A stretch of DNA of 18,284 nucleotides, from assembly GCA_027443745.1 (NCBI GenBank), contig DAIAZB010000404.1, positions 1 to 18,284 of the forward strand, in the 5' to 3' direction. Shown here one piece after another: positions 12,517-18,284 of this stretch. Position 1 is the stretch's first letter. Every line of letters begins with the position of its first letter. The notes beneath the pieces are model-generated. The model did no database searches. It was given only the letters and a program-made list of their open reading frames with translations, and had not been told where the DNA came from. Both the position numbers and the translations under genes were made by a program. The stretch comes from Thiomonas sp. (lineage in GTDB: Bacteria; Pseudomonadota; Gammaproteobacteria; Burkholderiales; Burkholderiaceae).

Positions 12517-13440
12517 TTAGGGATTCAGATCAGTCAAATAATCACTCCGACGCATCAGTACGCGATTATGCCTCCAAGATGCAGGTTGAGCTGAGGCGGA
12601 CCAGATCAACTTGGAATGACGCAAAACCTCGAATGTGTGGAAAGGAGCAGCGTGTTCCGCAACTGCGATCAAGTGACCATCCCGCAAATCTTTAGTAAGC
12701 AGTCTCGCAACTCGGAGTAAGCGATAAAACTTGTAAATAGTATTGGCAGCGACGATTGTAATGATAAGCAAAATTATTTCGCGAATATCTGTTGGTGTTG
12801 ACCTTAATGACCCGCGCGATATTCCGGATGTGACACGTATTAGTGCAAACATAAATGCCGCGATAAAAAAGAACCTCACTCGCGTATTTTTTTTGAGACG
12901 CTGCACAGTCGCCGTTATTTCACTCAGTTCTTCCAAGGTAAATGAACGAAGGACCAGGGTGCGACGAGCTGAAGCTGGATGCTTTTTGGTTTCTATATTA
13001 GTGGTCGGCGATGCGGTCTCTGTAATCTCGGCAGCAATGCGCTTCGGCGGGATCCTGTTATTTGCCTTAAGTATGAACATTGAGCCTGGAAGCACGTCGA
13101 TGCTTTCCAGAGCACCCTCACACAATGAGGCTTTTTCATGTATGTCCGACGGTGTATTTGACAAAGCTTCGAACCGCTCGACCAGGCCGATTTCCAGATC
13201 GAGTCGCAACAGTTTGCGCAGTTTTTTAATGTCGCGAAAGCTCAGAAATGCAAATGCTGGGAAAATGTAGATGCTGCAGACCAGCAGTATCACGCCGGCC
13301 ACTTCGGCAATCCGTGTCGTATGGCTTTCCGCGAAGGCAAGCAGTCCTAAAACAAGACTCGTTGGTGATGCCGCAAGGAGAGCCCCCGGCAACCAGTATT
13401 GATTCCTGAATCGCTGCGTCTCCGAGCGCAAGTAGTTCAT
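12517..13440 (-). CDS. Membrane protein of unknown function, about 307 aa
   Basis: The open frame extends upstream to 13668, but that extension overlaps the end of the RDD gene and is not membrane-like. The start is therefore placed at ATG 13440 (MNYLRSETQRFRNQYW); a Met at 13485 is an alternative. There are two hydrophobic hairpins: TM1 LPGALLAASPTSLVLGLLAF, TM2 IAEVAGVILLVCSIYIFPAF, then a cytosolic stretch of about 125 residues with Lys/Arg-rich and Glu-rich helices (LEIGLVERFEAL), then TM3 VRFFFIAAFMFALIRVTSG and TM4 IREIILLIITIVAANTIYKF. A soluble basic tail follows. Base composition is visibly more AT-rich than the flanking genes, suggesting separate acquisition. No family is recognised. 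Confidence 0.7.
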   Translation of the reverse strand: MNYLRSETQRFRNQYWLPGALLAASPTSLVLGLLAFAESHTTRIAEVAGVILLVCSIYIFPAFAFLSFRDIKKLRKLLRLDLEIGLVERFEALSNTPSDIHEKASLCEGALESIDVLPGSMFILKANNRIPPKRIAAEITETASPTTNIETKKHPASARRTLVLRSFTLEELSEITATVQRLKKNTRVRFFFIAAFMFALIRVTSGISRGSLRSTPTDIREIILLIITIVAANTIYKFYRLLRVARLLTKDLRDGHLIAVAEHAAPFHTFEVLRHSKLIWSASAQPASWRHNRVLMRRSDYLTDLNP

Positions 13441-13592
13441 CTCGTCGGCATCAAGTCCACGAGTACCGACACTTCGCAAGCCCATACACCAGCGTGCACG
13501 TAATGCAACGGCTCCTTGCACCTTCCCCCCTACGGTCTGATCGGGATGCATTGGATGCTGTGGATTCGCGATGGCATCGGTGCGGCTCGCAC

Positions 13593-14585
13593 TCAATGCA
13601 TCGTTGTTCTCGGCGACTCCAGCCCCATCCACGCAGCCGGTGTGTAGCTGTAGTCCGTCGATCGCCAAGCTCGGGCGATGCCGATGTCATAGCCGTACAC
13701 GAGCTGCACCGAGACGATGTCCCGCGTGGCGGCATCGGGAATGTCTTGAAACAGAGTGGACGCAAAGGAAGCTGCTTCAGCTTTCGGATCGGCTGGCCAG
13801 CGTCGCACCACCACCGACGCGTTGAGCATCGTGGTTTTGTGCATCGCGCCGCCATTGAATGACGACCAGCTTGCACCCTCGTTCACCGAGGCCGAAACAA
13901 CATGGCTCTGTGCGTCCAATGTCCGTCCCGCCCGCAGAAGTGGCGCCAAGGATGTGATTCGCGACGCGAGCCAGAGTCCACCCAGAGGAAGGACGAGACT
14001 CAGCGCAATGGCCACCGCGATCACGATCTTGTGCACGCGCCGCAGCGGCGCGGGAAGTGGTACGGGGGCAGGGGCTGTGACGACGAACGCACCCGTGGCC
14101 AGATCGTGCACCGACTGCCGGGTCGGCAGGTTGAACAGCAGCAGGTAGAGGATGGAGAACCCAAGTCCAAAGACGAGGATCGACAGGATCATGGCGACCC
14201 ACGGGATCATGCCATCGGCGCCCAGCATGAGACCGTTCAGAAAATAGGGAACAAAGAAGATCGTGGACCGCAGCAGCGCTTGCGCAAGGCTGAGCCCGCG
14301 TCCGCTGTGATCCACCACACGGATCCCGAGGAGACGCTTGCCGAGCGTACGGCCACCGCCGACGCGACTCTCGAGGACCCCGAAGTAGGCCACTGCAATG
14401 ACAAAACCCAGCAACCGGCCCCAGGGTCCGAGTTCGGCCAAACGCGCAAACGCGACGGCACCCAGCGCTAAGCCGATGATCCCGAGAACGAGGCCATCGA
14501 TGCAAAAAGCACCCAGCCGACGCCAGGCACCTGAGTAGGCGACCGGCGCACCCGAACCACTGCCCGACTGCGGTGCTTCCGACAT
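13593..14585 (-). CDS. RDD-family integral membrane protein
   Basis: The start ATG 14585 (MSEAPQSG) is chosen because GGGGGAA lies 4-5 bases before it; an open extension to 14606 merely translates that ribosome-binding site. The RDD domain spans about residues 15-170. Its conserved Arg is in AWRRLGAF and the first Asp in CIDGLVLGIIGLALG. GGGRTLGKRLLGIRVV gives the GxTxGKxxxGxxV motif, and a closing Asp lies in SVHDLATGAFVV. Four hydrophobic segments lie in this part and another at about 190-212 (IVIAVAIALSLVLPLGGLWL), leaving about 115 residues probably on the periplasmic side. RDD proteins are membrane proteins, some linked to ion or solute transport; the substrate here is unknown. The gene lies on the same strand downstream of the Yip1 gene, about 190 bases away. 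Confidence 0.85.
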   Translation of the reverse strand: MSEAPQSGSGSGAPVAYSGAWRRLGAFCIDGLVLGIIGLALGAVAFARLAELGPWGRLLGFVIAVAYFGVLESRVGGGRTLGKRLLGIRVVDHSGRGLSLAQALLRSTIFFVPYFLNGLMLGADGMIPWVAMILSILVFGLGFSILYLLLFNLPTRQSVHDLATGAFVVTAPAPVPLPAPLRRVHKIVIAVAIALSLVLPLGGLWLASRITSLAPLLRAGRTLDAQSHVVSASVNEGASWSSFNGGAMHKTTMLNASVVVRRWPADPKAEAASFASTLFQDIPDAATRDIVSVQLVYGYDIGIARAWRSTDYSYTPAAWMGLESPRTTMH

Positions 14586-14775
14586 GACTTCCCCCTTTGG
14601 AGTCAAACGTGCCGCACGATTACCCTAGCAGTCTATCTCGCTCGCCCCTCACGTTGGGCGCGTTTCAAAAACATCACCTGCCGGCGCCAATGCCAAGTTC
14701 GATCGCGCCGTGCAACTGCTGTCGAGAATACGCTAAGCCCGAGTCCGCCGCAGACGCGGCGGCCAAGAATGATTT

Positions 14776-15375
14776 TCAAAGAATACGACCGAGCAGGGCT
14801 AGGGGCGGCAACACCAAGGTGCCGAGCATCATTAGCGGCAGACTGATGATCACGGTCACCACCACGTAGCCTGCAGCGCGATCCTGCGGACACTTCATGG
14901 TCGCAGGCAGACCGATGTAGAGCAGATAGATGGCGTAACCATCAGCAACGTGTCCGATGGCAGCGGCCAGCGGCCACGTTGGGGGAAGGAGCATCAGTGC
15001 GCTGGTGATCCAAATCGGGGTATAGGCATAGGCGACAGCCTTCAGTGCCTGCACACGATCCTTGCGGCCCCCGAAGCTGGGTGCAAGAGCGCTAACGCAC
15101 CAGGCCAACGCAAGGACTTCGATCAGATCAACTGCATAGCTGAGCAGTGCCGTTGCGCTCCCCATGCGCAGGCTCAACGAGAACCCAAGCGGTAGCTGAC
15201 TACCGTAGATGGCGAGCGCCATCAGACTCGCCACCAGTGGGATCGCCGCAAGCCACAGTACCCAAGTGGTGTAGATCGATTGTGATGTCGCGTTTTCATC
15301 AGCAATCACTGACCATGTGTTGCGAGGCGCGAGCACGAGGTCACGCATGCGTATGAATCGAACGGTCAAGGTCAT
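14776..15375 (-). CDS. Yip1-family integral membrane protein
   Basis: The start ATG 15375 (MTLTVRFIRMRDLVLAPRNT) follows AAAGGA at 6-7 bases and gives 199 aa, typical of bacterial Yip1-domain proteins. Characteristic features are the N-terminal VLAPRNTWSVIADE segment, five hydrophobic segments, and the conserved block near HVADGYAIYLLYIGLPATMK. The hydrophobic segments are TTWVLWLAAIPLVASLMALA, ALLSYAVDLIEVLALAWCVS, YTPIWITSALMLLP, GYAIYLLYIGLP and the C-terminal VVVTVIISLPLMMLGTLVLP. The bacterial proteins are inner-membrane proteins of unknown biochemical role. The RDD gene downstream could share its transcript. The open frame extends upstream to 15453 but without a better RBS. Confidence 0.85.
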   Translation of the reverse strand: MTLTVRFIRMRDLVLAPRNTWSVIADENATSQSIYTTWVLWLAAIPLVASLMALAIYGSQLPLGFSLSLRMGSATALLSYAVDLIEVLALAWCVSALAPSFGGRKDRVQALKAVAYAYTPIWITSALMLLPPTWPLAAAIGHVADGYAIYLLYIGLPATMKCPQDRAAGYVVVTVIISLPLMMLGTLVLPPLALLGRIL

Positions 15376-15519
15376 GGCGATCCTTTCGAGTTGCTTCGTG
15401 GCGGGAAATGACCAAGCATGCGCGAAGGTATTGACCATGCGCTTACAGCGCAACCGTCAGCAATCGCCGAAACTGCCCGCTGGTTTAGGGGCGCTCCGAC
15501 CTCGCCGAGATGCAGAGTC

Positions 15520-15542
15520 GGGGTCAAGAATCGAGTGACCCC
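15520..15542. repeat. Inverted repeat GGGGTCA / TGACCCC
   Basis: The 7-bp arms GGGGTCA (15520-15526) and TGACCCC (15536-15542) are separated by 9 bases. There is no T-run on either side, so an intrinsic terminator is unlikely. It lies just before a sequence resembling an insertion-sequence end (GTTGAAAAACTC around 15559-15570). Together these hint at an IS or transposon remnant between the Yip1 gene and the broken paralogue, but no transposase frame is seen. Confidence 0.35.
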
Positions 15543-15652
15543 GCAGTGGGTCGATTCTGTTGAAAAACTCGGGGGCAAGATTTCGGGCCTGTCCGCCCGC
15601 AAAATCTTACTTGCCACAGTTTAGTTCTGGACGTTTGAAGGCAACAATTCGC

Positions 15653-16335
15653 TCAGAACCGAACGCTAGCCGGCGTCAGCGAGCCCGCCAAGCGGGGAGC
15701 CGAAGCGGTCAGCTCGACCACGTGCGCCTTCAGACTTTTCAGGTCCTCGACGCCAGCGGGCTTCTCGAGATCTTCGAGCAACGCCTGCATGCCTGCAAAG
15801 ATCCCGACCAGCTCCATCAAGGTATCCAGCGCTGCGCCCATGGGTTCGGGCACCTCCAGGTTCTCCTGATCACCAAAGATGCCCGTCAGAAACCCATCGA
15901 TTTCTTCCGCGCGCGTCTCGGCCAGGCTCGCCAAGCTCTTGCGCGTTGCGCGAGCCGGGGTTGGCATCAACTGATACGGCTGCATCTCGTCCTGGTGAAT
16001 TGTGAGCTCGTTCCACAGCGCGTTGATCAGCGCTCCCAGCATCTCGTTGACCGCTTCGATGGACGCGCCTGCGGGCAGCATGCCATCCCAGATCCGGGCG
16101 AGCACCTTCATCGGCTGCTGGCAACAGGGCTATGATGCCACCGGTTCTAAGGTTATCTGGCCACGGCCATGCGTCTTTCAATCGGCTGCACCGGTGCAGT
16201 TCCGCTCATCGCCCCCAGGAAATGCGTGCACACCGCGTGGTACGGCATCGGGCAGTCATAGCGCTTCAGCATCTCGATCGCGCGCGCTCCGATGCTGCGG
16301 CGCCGATCGCGCCCTGCGGTCGATGGCTTCGGCAT
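15653..16335 (-). pseudogene. Broken paralogue of the 233-aa hypothetical protein
   Basis: From ATG 16335 the frame reads MPKPSTAGRDRRRSIGARAI, then MLKRYDCPMPYHAVCTHFLG, matching residues about 35-55 of the protein at 1944-2645. At about 16189 the frame is lost. It resumes in another frame with MKVLARIWDG and continues in good agreement through EEIDGFLTGIFGDQE to LKAHVVELTA near 15705. Between the two parts are 71 extra bases bounded by the 9-bp direct repeat ATCGGCTGC (16110-16118 and 16181-16189 on the plus strand); 71 is not a multiple of three. After LTA the tail SAPRLAGSLTPASVRF is unlike the paralogue, so the C-terminus is also replaced. A possible small upstream frame on the same strand (NPFVKWQPMDIARP, near 16530) is too uncertain to call. 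Confidence 0.75.
16110..16189. repeat. 9-bp direct repeats bounding a 71-bp insertion
   Basis: ATCGGCTGC occurs at 16110-16118 and 16181-16189. In the intact paralogue the corresponding site occurs once and the protein reads straight through (GPIQPMKTLARIW). The DNA between has no counterpart there. It holds short dyads such as GGCCACGGCC (16159-16168). Confidence 0.6.
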
Positions 16336-17190
16336 GGACAAGGCTCCGGGAGTGTGTTGCAGGATCGTAACCGCCGATGCCTGGCATGTCCCGATGGGTC
16401 GCTGCGGTGCAGGCGGCTTGGCGATGACAACGGCCCGTGTAGTCGAGTGTGGCAGGACAACCGCACGTCGCAGCACCGCCGCAGCCGGGCGGGCGATGTC
16501 CATGGGCTGCCATTTCACGAAGGGATTTGCCAACGACACGGATCGGCGCGAGGCGTGGCATTGGGCTGCCTGCATCAATTGCGGTGATGAGTCCGTCTGC
16601 GTGTCGCGTCATGCAGTGAATGAGCACGAGAAATCCATGCGCCACCTTGTGCACCTTCAGTGATATCGACCTCGTGCGAAACAGCACGTTGCGTCCTTCC
16701 ATGAACCACGCCACGGCGGCAGACGCCGCGCACATGCCAGGCACTTGCCACCGACGCAATCGACATGCGCAGCATCACGCAGTGACCGCGTAACTGGGCA
16801 CCTCGCAAACCACGACTGTCCATGAAGCAACCATCTTCGTGTTGAGCAACGCCGGGATCGTTGACGCCAGCTCGCCATTTCTGCAGCCCAGCCTGCGTGC
16901 GCACGTGGCTGCAGTGCGGCGATGCGCGCTGGGCTGTTCGATACCGCCATCGCGCATCACGCGCGTTTGTATCCCAGCGTGAAATGCGCCGCAGATTGCG
17001 TTGTCGCATACGCCCGACAGCCGCACGAACCCAATCAGGAATCAGGCGTTCAGCGGCCGTTTCGCCCATGAGATCGAACGACGTCGATTGACGTCCATGG
17101 CGATCGTGCATCCCGCTCTTGCCACAGCGCAAACGTGTGCTTTCTTGAATTCACGCGGAGCAGCCGCTTCGCCCAACTCAGGAGACCACG
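16336..17190. other. About 850 bases without a supported gene
   Basis: Open frames exist on both strands, but none has recognisable motifs, a good start or consistent codon use. They look like shadows in GC-rich DNA or decayed sequence. The last 20 bases hold the Shine-Dalgarno AGGAGA (17180-17185) of the excisionase-like gene. No tRNA, CRISPR or clear terminator is seen. Confidence 0.5.
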
Positions 17191-17637
17191 ATGAAAACCG
17201 CAACCCAGCCGCTGACCCCTGCCACTCAGGATGCGCAATCGGACACGCGCGTGCCGCGCCGCGTGTCGCGTCGCAACGACCAACCCTCGCGGCAGGTATC
17301 GCCCGCGCCGGCACACCCGCCGGTCGCGGTGCCACCGCAAGATCCGCCGGCCACCCGCGCGCCAGCAATTCCCTACCTGCTCGGACCTGCCGCGACGCCG
17401 CCGGACGTGTCCAAGTTCGAGGTGATCACCACCGATAAGGTGGCCGAGCGCCTGGGCTATGCCAAGTGCACGATCCGCAACACCTGGATCGATGTCGTTT
17501 TGTTCGAGAACGTGCACTTCATCAAGCCGCGCCGGAAGTATCTCTTCCTGTGGGAGAACATCGTGCGCGATCTGCCCTACATGGGCCAGTGCGGCACGCT
17601 GATCCCGATGGCCAACGGGGGCTACGCACGTGGGTAA
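17191..17637 (+). CDS. Excisionase-like HTH protein preceding the integrase
   Basis: The start ATG 17191 has AGGAGA 5 bases upstream. The protein is 148 aa. Residues 1-75 are a disordered Pro/Ala/Arg-rich region (SRRNDQPSRQVSPAPAHPP). From about 76 a MerR/excisionase-type HTH follows: FEVITTDKVAERLGYAKCTI gives helix 1 and the turn, RNTWIDVVLFENVHFI continues it, and KPRRKYLFLWENI is the wing with a basic patch, much like HTH_17 proteins with a GRRxxF motif. Small proteins of this kind placed just before an integrase usually act as recombination directionality factors or as regulators of the element; which one is inference. The stop TAA 17635-17637 overlaps the GTG of the integrase by 8 bases (GTGGGTAA), suggesting coupled translation. 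A truncated relative sits at 845-1004. Confidence 0.75.
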   Translation: MKTATQPLTPATQDAQSDTRVPRRVSRRNDQPSRQVSPAPAHPPVAVPPQDPPATRAPAIPYLLGPAATPPDVSKFEVITTDKVAERLGYAKCTIRNTWIDVVLFENVHFIKPRRKYLFLWENIVRDLPYMGQCGTLIPMANGGYARG

Positions 17638-18284
17638 GGTGCGTACCCGCATCGAGTCCGGGAAGTTGTTCGTCGACTTCCGCTATCGCGGTCAGCGGTG
17701 CCGCGAGCAGACGGACTTTGCCGACACGCCGGCCAATCGTCGGCTGCTGCAAGGCCTGCTCAAGCGCATCGAGCGCGCGATCAGCGAGGGCAGCTTCGTG
17801 TATTCGGCATTCTTTCCGGACAGTCCGCGCGCCGCCCTCATGGCGGCGCCGGGCTTGCCCCCGGCCATCCACGGCGCCCTCGGCACACCGCTGGGCGTGC
17901 CGATGCCGGCGACTATGACGAGCAGCAATGCCGCCGCCCTCGCCGCGGCACCTCTTTTCGCCACCTTCGCCGAGACCTGGTACGTGGAGATGACGCCGCA
18001 GTGGCGGCCCGGCTACCGCGAGAACGTCCGCGCGGTGCTCGATCGCGATCTGCTGCCGTACTTCGGCGTGCAGCCGCTGGCGCTCATCGGCAAGGCCGAG
18101 GTGCTGGCGTTGCGCGCCGAGTTGGCGCAGCGCCCCGGCAAGAAGGGCACCCTTGGCCCAGCGCGCATCAACAAGATCCTCGGCGTATTGCGGCAGATCC
18201 TCAACGAGGCCGCCGACCGCTTCGGCCTGGTGCCGGCCTTCCGCGGCATCAAGCCCCTGAAGCTGCCGCGCAGCGACGTGCAGC
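17630..18284 (+). CDS. Tyrosine integrase, N-terminal part (runs off window)
   Basis: From GTG 17630 the frame reads MGKVRTRIESGKLFVDFRYR, then GQRCREQTDFADTPANRRLL, the arm-DNA-binding domain of the DUF3596 integrase type. A Pro/Ala-rich linker follows (about residues 75-108). The SAM-like core-binding domain begins at FATFAETWYVEMTPQWRPGY and passes through LLPYFGVQPLALIGKAEVLA and ARINKILGVLRQILNEAADR. The window ends before the catalytic domain, so Arg, Lys, HxxR and Tyr cannot be checked. Such integrases mediate site-specific insertion and excision of prophages and integrative elements. GTG is chosen because it matches the start and overlap in the left homologue (ATG 852) and overlaps the excisionase-like stop. 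The target site is not visible here. Confidence 0.88.
   Translation, partial: MGKVRTRIESGKLFVDFRYRGQRCREQTDFADTPANRRLLQGLLKRIERAISEGSFVYSAFFPDSPRAALMAAPGLPPAIHGALGTPLGVPMPATMTSSNAAALAAAPLFATFAETWYVEMTPQWRPGYRENVRAVLDRDLLPYFGVQPLALIGKAEVLALRAELAQRPGKKGTLGPARINKILGVLRQILNEAADRFGLVPAFRGIKPLKLPRSDVQ

Noticed and set aside
13441..13668. N-terminal 76-residue extension of the four-TM membrane protein
   Set aside because: It overlaps the 3' end of the RDD gene, lacks membrane or domain character, and the open frame can be explained by GC-rich shadowing.
16153..16759. Several open frames upstream of the broken paralogue and on the opposite strand
   Set aside because: They overlap one another, lack motifs and ribosome-binding sites, and contain Cys/His/Arg-rich sequence typical of non-coding frames in GC-rich DNA.

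Overview
This is a GC-rich window from a proteobacterium, most likely a gammaproteobacterium of the Xanthomonadales type. That placement rests on codon usage, the IS3 element, and the Yip1 and RDD membrane proteins, and it is an inference only. The window is an accessory, mosaic region. At least four gene remnants meet at sharp joints.

Left end (1-1703): a truncated IS3-family transposase with its A6G frameshift site abuts a fragment of an excisionase-like gene plus tyrosine integrase (minus strand). That fragment in turn abuts the C-terminal part of a ThiF/E1-like protein (plus strand). Each piece is cut where the next begins, near 322 and 1004.

Central left (1944-8969): a minus-strand gene set holds a very large protein (1834 aa), then a 235-aa and a 233-aa protein of unknown function. 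Reading by eye, the large protein has three successive tyrosine-recombinase-like cores: three box-I arginine motifs, with Lys and box-II/Tyr motifs best preserved in cores 1 and 3. This looks like a recombinase trio fused into one chain, and it is the most interesting object in the window. Its 5' side is an AT-rich stretch ending at a 3' fragment of a tRNA-Met-like gene (about 9232-9271). Beyond that lie six copies of TGTGCCCA in two clusters with mirrored spacing, a plausible integrase arm-site or attachment region.

Central right (9784-15375): all genes are on the minus strand. They are the 3' end of a SNF2-family helicase, cut at its 5' side exactly at the stop codon of a Sel1-repeat lipoprotein; an exported protein of unknown function; an AT-richer four-TM membrane protein; an RDD-family membrane protein; and a Yip1-family membrane protein.

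Right end (15376-18284): there is a diverged second copy of the 233-aa gene, broken by a 71-bp insertion between 9-bp direct repeats and with a replaced C-terminus. About 850 bases without a recognisable gene follow. Then comes an intact excisionase-like gene overlapping a tyrosine integrase that runs off the window. The left and right excisionase-integrase modules are homologous, point outward from each other and keep the same 8-base gene overlap.

Everything here is read by eye. No database search or alignment program was used.
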